Positions 29,320 through 37,660 are shown, counted from the first letter of the stretch. The stretch is DNA of 41,094 bases from Trinickia mobilis (GCF_017315705.1 NZ_JAFLRF010000045.1:1-41094), one strand, 5' to 3'. Program-made: numbers and translations. The notes: generated from the sequence alone by a model not told the origin.

Positions 29320-29867
29320 GTATGTGCCTGTCGGGTGATGCCGGCCATCTCGAGCTGCATGAGCACCATGTTGACGAGCCCGTTCACTGACGGACGTCCC
29401 GTTTCCACGATGAAGTGCGCGCATTCGCGGTACAGCGGGTCGCGCACGCTATAGAGCGCTTCGAGCTTGGCTTTCGGGTCTTCGGTCTGCAGGAGCGGCC
29501 GGTTCTTGTCTTTGCGGGTGCGCAGCCAAAGGTCGTGCGGATTCGCGCGCAAATAGACGACGAGGCCGCGCGTGTGCAGGAATTCGCGGTTTTCCGGACG
29601 CAGGATTGCGCCGCCGCCAGTGGCAAGCACGATGCCCTCGCGCGCGGTCAGGGCGGAAATGACCGCCGCCTCGCGGTCGCGAAAGCCGGCTTCGCCCTCG
29701 TGCTCGAAGATGATTGGGATGCGCGCGCCGGTGCGTGCCTCGATTTCGTGGTCCGAATCGAAGAACGGCCGATCCAGACGGCGCGCGACCGCACGGCCCA
29801 CGGTGGTCTTGCCTGCCCCCATGAGCCCTACGAAAAATACATTGGCGTGTGCATCCCGCGCTTGCAA
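29316..29867 (-). CDS. aroK: Shikimate kinase with a TTG start
   Basis: AroK phosphorylates shikimate at the 3-hydroxyl. The 183-residue product has Walker [10 protein letters not shown] (residues 14-22), the shikimate-binding [22 protein letters not shown] and the lid [11 protein letters not shown]. The start is deduced: TTG at 29865-29867 has AGAGGAA 4 nt upstream and gives [14 protein letters not shown], the usual Burkholderia beginning. The nearest upstream ATG, at 29966, would add 33 residues unlike the family and lacks a comparable ribosome-binding site. It follows pilQ by 108 bp and overlaps aroB by 4 bp. Confidence 0.93.
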   Translation of the reverse strand: MQARDAHANVFFVGLMGAGKTTVGRAVARRLDRPFFDSDHEIEARTGARIPIIFEHEGEAGFRDREAAVISALTAREGIVLATGGGAILRPENREFLHTRGLVVYLRANPHDLWLRTRKDKNRPLLQTEDPKAKLEALYSVRDPLYRECAHFIVETGRPSVNGLVNMVLMQLEMAGITRQAHT

Positions 29868-29975
29868 CGGTTTCCTCTGACTTGATCTGCTGTGGTTCGT
29901 GGCGCAGCTTACTGGCAAAGCGCCCGCCTTGTCGAGCACGGGGCCAGAACAGCGGCCCGCGCACACCAGGCTCGT

Positions 29976-31583
29976 TCACTGCGTTTCGACGACGTGCGGC
30001 GTGATAAAAACGACCAACTCATTGCGTCGTTCGCTCCGCGCGCGATGTCGAAAAAGCGCGCCCAAAAGAGGTATTTTGCCCAAGAGCGGCACCCGCGTCA
30101 CATCATCCCGGTCATTGCTTTCATAAATCCCGCCGATAGAGACCGTGCCGCCGTCCTCCACCTCGACACGCGTCTGCACATGCTTCGTGTTGATCGCGGG
30201 CCCATTGGCCGTCTGTTCGCCGACGCTGTCTTTCGCAACGTCGAGGTCTAGAATCACGCGGCCAGCCGGCGTAATTTGCGGCTCGACCTCGAGTTTCAGG
30301 CTGGCGCGGCGAAACTGGACGCCGGACACGCCGTTGCCCACCTTCGCCTGATACGGCACCTCGGTGCCCTGTTCGACGATCGCCTTCATCCGGTCCGCCG
30401 TAACGACGCGCGGGCTCGACACGATCTCCCCGCGTCCCTCCGCTTCCAGTGCACTCAATTCGACGTTCAAAAACCGGGTGGCGCGCGCGGCGAACAGTGT
30501 GAAGCCGGCCGTCGCGGCGTCGAAACCCGATATCGGCCTCGCCGACAGGTCATAGATCGAGCCCTCCCTGCCGCCGGAGAGGCCCGTCGACGTCCCGCCA
30601 TCCTGCGTCGCGCGCAGCGACAGGCGCGCGCCGAGATCGCGCGAAAAGCCGTGTTCGCCCTCGACGATCCGCGCTTCGATCAGCACTTGACGCGTCGGCT
30701 TGTCGATCGCGGCGAGCAGCTCGGCAATTTGCGCGAGCCGCACATCGAGGTCGGTCACGAACATGAGGTTCGTGCGCGGGTCCGCCATGGCCGCGCCGCG
30801 CTTGGACAGCACGCGCTGGCCGCCCGGCGCGCTCAACAGGCGCACGACATCCTCCGCACGCGCGTAGTGCAACTCGAAAGTGCGGCTTGCCAGCGGCTCC
30901 AGCTCTGCTGCGCGAGCGTGCGCTTCGAAGCGCAGCCGCTCGCGGGCCGCCAGATCGGCTAGCGGCGCGACCCAGATCACGTTGCCGCGCCGCTCCATCG
31001 CGAGGCCGTTGACGTCGAGCAGCGTGTCGAACGCGGTGCGCCACGGTACCTGGTGCAAGCGCAGCGACACGAAGCCGCGCACGCGCTCGCTCGCGACGAT
31101 ATTCAAGTTCGTGAAGCGCGCGAACGCGTCGAGCACCGCCCCCAGTTCGGCGTTTTGGAAATTTAGCGTGATGGGCTTGTTATCGCCGGATTCGATATCG
31201 CTCGGATTGGCCGCGCCGCCGCTCATGCGTTGTGGAGGCGTGAGCGGCACCGGCGGGCCTTCGAGCGGGGCGGCCGCGGCGTCGGTGGCGCGTTCCGCTG
31301 GGGCGTCGACAGGCGCCTTCGTCGTCGACGCAGCGGCGTCCCCGCTCCCTACATCGTCGTCCAGCGGCGCAAAGCTGCGCGGCTGAGTCGCTTCGCTTTG
31401 CAACGGACTGGGAATTTCCGCTCCGCCGTTCTTGAACAACGGCAACACCCTGTGCCGCCCGACTGAATCGTCGAGCGGCATCTGCGCGGGCAACGGCGGC
31501 AACGGCGGCACCGACGCGCGCGCTGCCGCCGCCACGAAGCACACGATGACGAACACCCATCGACTTCCGTATCGGACGATCAC
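29976..31583 (-). CDS. pilQ: Type IV pilus secretin, short PilQ/HofQ type
   Basis: PilQ forms the outer-membrane ring through which type IV pili or DNA pass. The 535 residues comprise a signal peptide (1-24), a Pro/Ala-rich linker (25-135), an STN/secretin N0 domain (about 138-205, LNFQNAELGAVLDAFARFTN), one N1/KH-like domain (about 235-310) and the secretin core ending in VPLLGKIPLLGALFRHR and ELVVFITPHVV. It lacks the AMIN domains of the ~700-residue Pseudomonas/Neisseria PilQ and so resembles E. coli HofQ. Its ATG overlaps the stop of the upstream PilO-PilP gene (31580-31583). aroK follows. Confidence 0.93.
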   Translation of the reverse strand: MIVRYGSRWVFVIVCFVAAAARASVPPLPPLPAQMPLDDSVGRHRVLPLFKNGGAEIPSPLQSEATQPRSFAPLDDDVGSGDAAASTTKAPVDAPAERATDAAAAPLEGPPVPLTPPQRMSGGAANPSDIESGDNKPITLNFQNAELGAVLDAFARFTNLNIVASERVRGFVSLRLHQVPWRTAFDTLLDVNGLAMERRGNVIWVAPLADLAARERLRFEAHARAAELEPLASRTFELHYARAEDVVRLLSAPGGQRVLSKRGAAMADPRTNLMFVTDLDVRLAQIAELLAAIDKPTRQVLIEARIVEGEHGFSRDLGARLSLRATQDGGTSTGLSGGREGSIYDLSARPISGFDAATAGFTLFAARATRFLNVELSALEAEGRGEIVSSPRVVTADRMKAIVEQGTEVPYQAKVGNGVSGVQFRRASLKLEVEPQITPAGRVILDLDVAKDSVGEQTANGPAINTKHVQTRVEVEDGGTVSIGGIYESNDRDDVTRVPLLGKIPLLGALFRHRARSERRNELVVFITPHVVETQ

Positions 31584-32482
31584 CGCGTCCCCTCCGCCAG
31601 CGTCAGCAACCGCACGCCTGCACCGCTCGACAACGTGACGCCTCGATCGTCGATGCGCGTGACTTTCTCCAGCCCGATCGACTGCCCTGTTTCGAGCGCC
31701 GTCGTACCGTCTGCCGCAGCCAGCAACGCGAGTCCGCGCGTGCCTTCGCGAAACAAACCCACGAGGTGCAGCGTCGATCCTGCGTCGGAGTGCGCCGCCG
31801 GCGCCGCCGCAAACGGGTCGGAAAACCTCACTTCATCGTCGTCCGGGTCCGGATCGGCGGCGACAGATGGCGCGAGCGACGAAGGCAGCGCGTCGAAGAA
31901 TGCCAACGTTATGCCGATCGAAAGATCGTCGGCATCGCGCTTCACATGCAGATCCGCCGGAACGACAAGCACCGGCAGGCTCGGCAATCCGTGCAGGAAA
32001 TCGAGCAACCCGGCGAAATTCGCGCGCGCGACGGCGTGCGCCGGACGCACCGCCTCGATCCCTTCCCCATGAGGCTTGGCTGGCTCAAGCTTGCGCAGCG
32101 TCAAGCCGCTTTGGGCGGCTAGCGTCGAGACGGCGTGCCAATTGCCGATGGACGAGCCGGCTCGATCGTCCGTTGAAGTCATTGCATGGGCCATCTCCGA
32201 ACGCAGAGCAGAAAGCTTCGCGATGGCCGCGCGTGCTTCGGCTAGCCGATGCTCCACGTCAGCCAGCGCCGCCTGGCCGGCACTCGTGCGGCTTAGATCC
32301 GCTGCATCCCACGCATACATGCCGATACCGAAGACCGCAGCGGCGACCACCGTGCCTACCGCTGAACGCCGAGCGCCGCTCCACGCCTCCAGCGGCATGC
32401 GCAGGCCCGAGAGCCAGTCTGCAAGACTGCCGAACCGCGCGCCGCCCTGCGGCCGCGGCATCCGATCCGCAGTCGTGCTCAT
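31580..32482 (-). CDS. PilO-PilP fusion protein, type IV pilus inner-membrane alignment complex
   Basis: The 300-residue product appears to join two proteins that are normally separate. Residues 1-200 look like PilO: a short cytoplasmic part, one membrane span (about 41-58), a coiled coil (about 66-101) and a periplasmic ferredoxin-like domain (about 115-197, with ANFAGLLDFLHGLPSLP). After an acidic/Ala-rich linker (201-235, containing SDPFAAAPA), residues 236-300 match the small beta-domain of PilP (LHLVGLFREGTRGLALLAAA, TGQSIGLEKVTRIDDRGVTL), which docks on the secretin. Separate E. coli HofO plus HofP total about 280 residues. It is coupled by ATGA overlaps to pilN upstream and pilQ downstream, and no other pilP candidate lies between them. 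PilP normally carries its own lipobox; none is present here. Confidence 0.82.
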   Translation of the reverse strand: MSTTADRMPRPQGGARFGSLADWLSGLRMPLEAWSGARRSAVGTVVAAAVFGIGMYAWDAADLSRTSAGQAALADVEHRLAEARAAIAKLSALRSEMAHAMTSTDDRAGSSIGNWHAVSTLAAQSGLTLRKLEPAKPHGEGIEAVRPAHAVARANFAGLLDFLHGLPSLPVLVVPADLHVKRDADDLSIGITLAFFDALPSSLAPSVAADPDPDDDEVRFSDPFAAAPAAHSDAGSTLHLVGLFREGTRGLALLAAADGTTALETGQSIGLEKVTRIDDRGVTLSSGAGVRLLTLAEGTR

Positions 32483-33165
32483 CGCGCACCCCGCTGGTTG
32501 TCCACGCGACGCCTTGTGTCCTCGACGAGCTTTGCTTGCGCACCGTCCCAACGCAGATGCGCGGCAAATTCGATCGTGCTGCTGATACCAAGCTCGTCGT
32601 CGCCCGAAGATGCGGCGATGTGCCGCAGATCGGCGACGTCCACCGCCTGAACACCCCTCACGCCGTTCAAGCGCGCAAGCCACGCAGATGAAGCGGCGGC
32701 GTCCTTTGCGCTCGCGATAAGCGTCACCTCACGATCCGTTTGCTTCAACTCGCGCAGAACAATGCCCGAGTAGGCTTCCCTGCTCAGCGCATCGAAGAGG
32801 TCGAGCAATCGCGCTCTCGGCGCCGCCAACTTTTGCGCCAATGCCGCGCGCTTATGCTGATCCGCGCGCAGGCCTTCGAGGCGACGGTATTCGGCAAGCG
32901 GTACGCCGAGGCTGGCCAGCGTCGTTTCGAGCGCCTCGCGCTTTGCGTCCAGACGGGCGTGCTCCAACGCTTCCCAGCCGGCCCACGCCATCACCGCCGC
33001 GCACCCGGTCAGCGCCGCCACGAGGCACTCGACCAGAAAGCGCCGCCGCGCCCGACGCGCATCGCGCTGCCGATACGGCAACAAATTGAAGCCGCCCATA
33101 CGTACGGAACGCCTGTGCGTAGGCTGCCCCGATCGGCGCAATTTCCAAAAGGACAGCGCCGTCAT
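32479..33165 (-). CDS. pilN: PilN, type IV pilus inner-membrane assembly protein
   Basis: PilN binds cytoplasmic PilM through its N-terminal NLLPYR motif and PilO through its periplasmic domain. The motif GGFNLLPYRQ is at residues 24-33 with the start at 33165, followed by one membrane span (about 47-65), a coiled coil and a ferredoxin-like domain. The ATG at 33165 overlaps the pilM stop (ATGA), in keeping with the other junctions of this cluster. Starting at the ATG at 33099 (MGGFNLLPYRQ) would place the motif at the extreme N-terminus as in most PilN proteins, but its ribosome-binding site is weak. The two options differ by 22 residues. The stop overlaps the next gene. Confidence 0.88.
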   Translation of the reverse strand: MTALSFWKLRRSGQPTHRRSVRMGGFNLLPYRQRDARRARRRFLVECLVAALTGCAAVMAWAGWEALEHARLDAKREALETTLASLGVPLAEYRRLEGLRADQHKRAALAQKLAAPRARLLDLFDALSREAYSGIVLRELKQTDREVTLIASAKDAAASSAWLARLNGVRGVQAVDVADLRHIAASSGDDELGISSTIEFAAHLRWDGAQAKLVEDTRRRVDNQRGAR

Positions 33166-34151
33166 TCGAAAACCCCGCGCAACGCCAATCCAAACGCAAC
33201 CGCAAACGACGACGCATGACGCAGCTCGGCCGAAACCCGGCTCGAACCGTCACAAAACGAGCCGCACTCGAACGGCAGCACGCTGCAGCCAAGCAGGTCG
33301 CCGACGTCGGCAATCGCAAGCCCCGCGCTGCCGAGCAAATCGAGTTCGCCCCCGATCAACGCGCAGCCGAGCGCGCCGCCATCGGCCAATTCGCGCAAGG
33401 CGTCTGCCAAGTCCGCGTGCTCCGGAGCGGGATAGCGGATGTGCGCTTCCGCCACGCCGTTCGCCATCCGCCACCCGTAGACTCCGTCGCCGCCGACCCA
33501 CAGCGCGGCGTAACGTTCGCGCGGATTCAACTCCAATTCGGCGGCGTGCCGCAACGCGCGAAGCGCGGCGGGCGGCTCGCCGTCCAGCGCGATCAATTCG
33601 ATGCCGGCGGCCGCGGCCGCTTCGACACGCGCTTCGAGATGCTGCCGCGGCGTGGCCGCGATCGTCACAGAGGGCGCGTTGCCGCTGGCTTCACGGGGCG
33701 CGTCGTCGATAAACCAATCGACCGCCAACGCATGCCGCTCGATACCGGCGACACGCTCGGCCTCGGCCATCACAGCAGGCTCGATGCCGGACAGCACTTG
33801 CAGGGGCGTGGCCCGCGGCGTACGCGGCGTCAGCCGCGACAGCGCGACGGACGCCACCACGGTCGCCGACCCCGGCACGGCCATCGCGCAGGTCAGCTTG
33901 CGGGTCGCGCACGTATCCGGAAGCTGCGCGAAAGCCTCGTTGAGGGCCGACGCCACCGCTGCCCGATCGACGATTTGCGCGCCCGCCATCGCGCCGCCCG
34001 CAAGCGGCGCCACGGCAAGGCACTCGACGCTCACCGGCCCCGCCCCTCGCCCGCGCTGGCTCAATACCGCAAGCCGCACTTCCCGCGGACCTAGGTCGAT
34101 GCCCGCCGCGAAGCGGCGCTTGGTGGGCAGCAGCGTGTTTCTGATCGGCAT
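33162..34151 (-). CDS. pilM: PilM, actin-like type IV pilus assembly protein
   Basis: PilM is an actin/FtsA-fold ATP-binding protein on the cytoplasmic face that recruits PilN. The 329-residue protein starts MPIRNTLLPTKRRFAAGIDLG, with AAGIDLGPREVRLAVLS as the first phosphate-binding loop, and later AVDWFIDDA, GIELIALDGEPPAALRAL and a C-terminal SFAVAFGLALRGV typical of PilM. AAGGAGGAGCC directly precedes the ATG at 34151. It heads the cluster pilM-N-(O+P)-Q-aroK-aroB-dgt, divergent from ponA, the same order as hofMNOPQ-aroKB next to mrcA in E. coli. The sequence is diverged from canonical PilM, closer to HofM. Confidence 0.85.
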   Translation of the reverse strand: MPIRNTLLPTKRRFAAGIDLGPREVRLAVLSQRGRGAGPVSVECLAVAPLAGGAMAGAQIVDRAAVASALNEAFAQLPDTCATRKLTCAMAVPGSATVVASVALSRLTPRTPRATPLQVLSGIEPAVMAEAERVAGIERHALAVDWFIDDAPREASGNAPSVTIAATPRQHLEARVEAAAAAGIELIALDGEPPAALRALRHAAELELNPRERYAALWVGGDGVYGWRMANGVAEAHIRYPAPEHADLADALRELADGGALGCALIGGELDLLGSAGLAIADVGDLLGCSVLPFECGSFCDGSSRVSAELRHASSFAVAFGLALRGVFE

Positions 34152-34169
34152 GGCTCCTCCTTGCAGCGT

Positions 34170-34194
34170 GCGCGCCGAACCATTCGGGCGCGCG
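34170..34194 (-). other. Imperfect hairpin in the pilM leader
   Basis: GCGCGCCGAA and TTCGGGCGCGC pair with one bulged base around a short CCA loop about 20 nt before the pilM start, close to its AAGGAGGAG ribosome-binding site. It might affect translation of the pil cluster. No clear pilM promoter is visible in 34194-34370. Confidence 0.3.
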
Positions 34195-34370
34195 TTCGTA
34201 CGTGCTATTCGCCTGACGAATTCTGCAAAGTCTGGGGCGCTCGGGGCACTCGGCCGAATGGCTAACGCGGCATCGCGCGCGCTCCGAAGCCCCGCCGAGG
34301 CGCTACATTGGTATTCAGCGGTTCGAGCGGCGGAAAGTAAGCGATTCGAAAGCGAACAGGCCCGGCCAGC

Positions 34371-34376
34371 TATAAT
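34371..34376 (+). promoter_or_regulatory. ponA -10 element
   Basis: A perfect TATAAT lies 25 bp before the ponA ATG, within the divergent pilM-ponA region. The -35 at the proper distance is poor (GAAAGC at 34348-34353). Transcription would begin near 34383 with a leader of about 20 nt. Confidence 0.6.
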
Positions 34377-34401
34377 CGCAAGTCTGCTTTTTGGTGTCTG
34401 T

Positions 34402-36804
34402 ATGCAATCCTCGCCTCCTTCGTCTCCGCCAGCCATCCCGGAGAAGCGCAAACAACCGCTGTGGCTCAAGCTGCTGCTCGGGTTTGCCGGTCTCGTCGCC
34501 GCGTTCGCCGTGTGCGTGGGGCTCGTGCTCGGCTATGCGCTGGTGGTCGTGCGTCCGAACCTGCCGTCGCTCGACGCGCTCACCGACTATCGCCCGAAAG
34601 TGCCGCTGCGCGTCTATACGGCGGACCACGTGCTGATCGGCGAGTTCGGCGAAGAACGCCGCGATGTCGTGCACATTCAGGACGTGCCCGATTACCTGAA
34701 GAAAGCGATCCTCGCGATCGAGGACGCGCGCTTTTACGACCACGGCGGCGTCGATTTGACCGGCATCGCGCGCGCCGGCTTTGTCGCGCTGACGAACGGC
34801 CATGCGACGCAGGGCGCGAGCACGATCACGATGCAGGTCGCGCGCAACTTTTTCCTGTCGAGCGAGAAGACCTACACGCGCAAGATCTACGAGATGCTGC
34901 TCGCCTACAAGATCGAGTCGAAGCTGACCAAGGGTCAGATTCTCGAGGTGTACATGAATCAGATCTACCTCGGCCAGCGCGCCTACGGCTTCGCGAGCGC
35001 GGCGCGCGTCTATTTCGGCAAGGATCTGAAGGACATCACGCTCGCCGAGGCGGCGATGCTCGCAGGCTTGCCCAAGGCGCCCTCCGCCTACAACCCGGTC
35101 GTCAATCCAAACCGCGCGAAGGTGCGGCAGCAGTACATCTTGCAACGGATGCGCGAGCTGCACTTCATCACCGAAGCACAGTACGACGACGCAGTGAAGC
35201 AGCCGCTCGTCGTCAAGGGCTTGGGCAGGGAATTCAGCGTGCACGCCGAGTACGTCGCCGAAATGGTGCGCCAGATGATGTACGCCCAATACCGCGAAGA
35301 GGCGTACACGCGCGGCCTGAACGTCGTCACGACGATCGATTCGGCGGATCAGGACGTCGCGTACCGCGCGATCCGCCGCGGCCTGATGGACTATGAGCGG
35401 CGTCACGGCTACCGCGGCCCGGAAGCCTTCATCGACTTGCCCGCGGACGCGAGCGAGCGCGAGCAGACCATCGACGACGCACTCGCCGAGCATCCGGACA
35501 ACGGTGAAATCATTGCGGCAGTCGTGACGTCGGCCAACCCGAAAGAGGTGCAGGCGGCCTTCATCGACGGCAACGTGGCGACGATCATCGGCGACGGCCT
35601 GCGCTTCGTCGCCGTCGCGCTCGGTCCGCGCGCCCAGCCGAGCCAGCGCATTCGGCCCGGCGCGATCGTGCGCCTCATCAAAAACAGCGATGGCAGTTGG
35701 GCGATCACGCAGTTGCCGCAAGTCGAAGGCGCGTTCGTTTCGGTTGTGCCGCAGGACGGCGCGATCCAGGCGCTCGTCGGCGGCTTCGACTTCAACAAGA
35801 ACAAGTTCAACCACGTGACGCAGGCGTGGCGCCAGCCGGGCTCGAGCTTCAAGCCGTTTATCTATTCCGCGTCGCTCGACAAGGGCCTCGCCCCCTCCAC
35901 AATCATCAACGACGCACCGCTCTTTTTCAGCGCGGCCGAAACAGGCGGGCTGCCGTGGGAGCCGAAGAATTACGGCGGCGGCTTCGAAGGTCCGATGACG
36001 ATGCGTACGGCGTTGCAAAAGTCGCGCAACCTGGTGTCGATCCGCATCCTCTCGCAAATCGGCACGAAGTACGCGCAGCAATACATCACGCGCTTCGGCT
36101 TCGACGCGGACCGTCACCCCGCGTATTTGCCGATGGCGCTCGGCGCGGGCCTCGTCACGCCGCTGCAGATGGCCGGCGCGTATTCGGTGTTCGCGAACGG
36201 CGGATACCGGATCAACCCCTATCTGATCGCCGAAGTCACCGATCAGTCCGGAAACGTCCTCGCGCACGCGCATCCGATCATCGCCGGACAAAACGCCCCG
36301 CGCGCGATCGACGCGCGCAACGCCTACGTCATGAACAGCCTGCTGCAAAGCGTCGCGCAGCGCGGCACCGGCGCCAAGACGAACGCGCTCAAGCGCACCG
36401 ATCTCGCGGGCAAGACCGGCACGACCAACGATTCGCGCGACGCCTGGTTCGCCGGCTATCAGCGCACGCTGACGGCCATCGCGTGGATCGGCTACGACAA
36501 TCCGCGCAGTCTCGGCGACCGCGAAACCGGCGGCGGCCTGGCGCTACCGGTATGGATCGACTACATGGGACAGACGCTCAAGGGCGTGCCCGAGTACAAG
36601 ATGCCGATGCCGGAGGACGTCGTGTCGGTCGACGGCGAGTTGTATTTCGACGAATTCACTCCGGGCCATGGCTTTGTCGCGCGCGTCGGCGTCAACCAGG
36701 GTCCGGCCGACGGCGAGGCCGTCGAATCAGGTTCGCAAGCGATGCCGGAACAAGTGGGCGATCAGGAAAAGCAGGACATCATGAACCTGTTCCGCGGCCG
36801 CTGA
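34402..36804 (+). CDS. ponA: Penicillin-binding protein 1A, bifunctional transglycosylase/transpeptidase
   Basis: PBP1a polymerises and cross-links peptidoglycan. The 800-residue protein (ponA, also called mrcA) has one membrane anchor (residues 21-48), a GT51 glycosyltransferase domain (about 60-240; catalytic Glu107 in IEDARFYDHGG, also QGASTITMQVARN), an OB-like insert (about 330-420) and a transpeptidase domain with SxxK Ser481-SFK, a KSRN motif and Lys671 of KTGTT. The start ATG at 34402 follows a TATAAT -10 by 25 bp. The frame is open for 800 bases upstream, but that lies antisense to pilM. It is convergent with cyaY. Confidence 0.97.
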   Translation: MQSSPPSSPPAIPEKRKQPLWLKLLLGFAGLVAAFAVCVGLVLGYALVVVRPNLPSLDALTDYRPKVPLRVYTADHVLIGEFGEERRDVVHIQDVPDYLKKAILAIEDARFYDHGGVDLTGIARAGFVALTNGHATQGASTITMQVARNFFLSSEKTYTRKIYEMLLAYKIESKLTKGQILEVYMNQIYLGQRAYGFASAARVYFGKDLKDITLAEAAMLAGLPKAPSAYNPVVNPNRAKVRQQYILQRMRELHFITEAQYDDAVKQPLVVKGLGREFSVHAEYVAEMVRQMMYAQYREEAYTRGLNVVTTIDSADQDVAYRAIRRGLMDYERRHGYRGPEAFIDLPADASEREQTIDDALAEHPDNGEIIAAVVTSANPKEVQAAFIDGNVATIIGDGLRFVAVALGPRAQPSQRIRPGAIVRLIKNSDGSWAITQLPQVEGAFVSVVPQDGAIQALVGGFDFNKNKFNHVTQAWRQPGSSFKPFIYSASLDKGLAPSTIINDAPLFFSAAETGGLPWEPKNYGGGFEGPMTMRTALQKSRNLVSIRILSQIGTKYAQQYITRFGFDADRHPAYLPMALGAGLVTPLQMAGAYSVFANGGYRINPYLIAEVTDQSGNVLAHAHPIIAGQNAPRAIDARNAYVMNSLLQSVAQRGTGAKTNALKRTDLAGKTGTTNDSRDAWFAGYQRTLTAIAWIGYDNPRSLGDRETGGGLALPVWIDYMGQTLKGVPEYKMPMPEDVVSVDGELYFDEFTPGHGFVARVGVNQGPADGEAVESGSQAMPEQVGDQEKQDIMNLFRGR

Positions 36805-36817
36805 AGCGCGCGGCGAT

Positions 36818-36849
36818 GCGCGGCTCGCTGAGAAACCAGCAAGCCGCGC
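36818..36849. terminator. Hairpin between convergent ponA and cyaY
   Basis: GCGCGGCT (36818-36825) pairs with AGCCGCGC (36842-36849); inside, GCT and AGC extend the stem across one mismatch. It sits between the ponA stop (36804) and the cyaY stop (36854) and probably serves both transcripts, although neither side has a T-tract. Confidence 0.45.
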
Positions 36850-36853
36850 GCTC

Positions 36854-37171
36854 TTACGCCTGGAACTCGACAGGCTCGCCCGCCTGCTGTGACGCATATT
36901 GCGAAAGCGCGGCAAAAAATTCCTGACCGCTGCGCGTATCGCGCCATTCGCCGTCGACGAACTTGAAATGAAAACCGCCGGCCTTCGCCGCGATCCAGAT
37001 TTCGTGCATGGGCGGCTGCAGGTTCACGATGATCTTCGTTTTATTCTCGAATTCGAGCGTCAGAACATTGCCGCTGCGGTCGAATTCGATGTCGGCATCG
37101 ATATCGTCGAATGCGCGCTCAATCGCGGCCAGTACGGCTTCTGCGCGGGTCAGGTATTCACTGTCGGTCAT
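36854..37171 (-). CDS. cyaY: CyaY, bacterial frataxin
   Basis: CyaY is an iron-binding protein that tunes Fe-S cluster assembly on IscS/IscU. The 105-residue product has the acidic first helix ([21 protein letters not shown]) and the frataxin sheet with [33 protein letters not shown] and [11 protein letters not shown]. The ATG at 37171 has GGAG 6 nt upstream; a GTG at 37183 in frame is less likely. It is divergent from lptM with only 35 bp between the start codons, as in many gammaproteobacteria and betaproteobacteria where cyaY, lptM and lysA stay together. Confidence 0.95.
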   Translation of the reverse strand: MTDSEYLTRAEAVLAAIERAFDDIDADIEFDRSGNVLTLEFENKTKIIVNLQPPMHEIWIAAKAGGFHFKFVDGEWRDTRSGQEFFAALSQYASQQAGEPVEFQA

Positions 37172-37206
37172 GCTAAACTCCACCGATTAATCATTCAGGG
37201 ACAGTC

Positions 37207-37530
37207 ATGCGGGTCGTTTTCAGGATGAGCGCGATTGTAGCGGCTTCGGCTCTCACCGCCGCTGCGCTTGGCGGCTGCGGACAGCGCGGGCCGCTCTATA
37301 TGCCGAACGTCCCGCCGCTGCCGAAAAAGCCCTCGGACCAAATGGAACCGCTCCCGTCCGACGTGAAGCCGGACGCAGAAACCGGCGCGGCTCCGGCGCC
37401 CGGTGCGATTGGGGCCGCTGCCGATATGTCGTCCACTCCGCTCTCGCTTTCTCCGGACAGCCAACTCGGCACGACGCCGGGCACCGCCAAGCCGGCGTCC
37501 AGTCCGGCATCGGGCTCGTCCCAAGATTAA
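37207..37530 (+). CDS. lptM: LptM (YifL-like) small lipoprotein
   Basis: LptM helps mature the LptD/E lipopolysaccharide translocon in E. coli. The 107-residue protein has a lipoprotein signal ending in the lipobox LGGC (Cys24), directly followed by the invariant GQRGPLYMP motif of the family. The remainder is a Pro/Ala/Ser-rich unstructured tail, longer than E. coli LptM (67 residues). AGGGA lies 5 nt before the ATG at 37207; a later ATG at 37225 would also keep a signal peptide. It precedes lysA by 133 bp, which contain a repeat. An extended -10 (TGCTAAACT, 37171-37179) overlaps the cyaY start codon. Confidence 0.92.
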   Translation: MRVVFRMSAIVAASALTAAALGGCGQRGPLYMPNVPPLPKKPSDQMEPLPSDVKPDAETGAAPAPGAIGAAADMSSTPLSLSPDSQLGTTPGTAKPASSPASGSSQD

Positions 37531-37559
37531 ATATGAAACAGCCCCCGCGCTCACTGCTT

Positions 37560-37660
37560 GCTTTGCATGGGACCGGAGTAAGCGCTACAGCGCTAACTCC
37601 GGATCGACACGCTGCCCCCCGAGGAGGTGTCAGTACGCTTGGGGCGGCCCGGCGCTTACT
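37560..37660. repeat. Dispersed repeat with a long palindrome between lptM and lysA
   Basis: Three parts are visible. GCTTTGCATGGGAC followed by CGGAG (37560-37578) matches 9145-9163, before the MFS gene, at 18 of 19 bases. An inverted repeat, CCGGAGTAAGCGCT (37573-37586) against AGCGCTAACTCCGG (37589-37602), has 14-bp arms with one mismatch. CGCTGCCCCCCGAGG (37612-37626) followed by GGGGCGGCCCGGCG (37640-37653) matches the minus-strand copy at the thiG 3' end. It fills the gap and ends just before the lysA ATG. It could act as the lptM transcript end. Confidence 0.7.

Noticed and set aside
31580-32683. PilO starting at 32683
   Set aside because: The upstream 67 residues overlap pilN and are Gly/Arg-rich shadow sequence; the ATG at 32482 overlaps the pilN stop as ATGA and begins a PilO-like sequence.
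33601-34401. ponA extended by ~270 codons upstream
   Set aside because: This region is antisense to pilM and upstream of the ponA -10; PBP1a's membrane anchor begins normally after the ATG at 34402.
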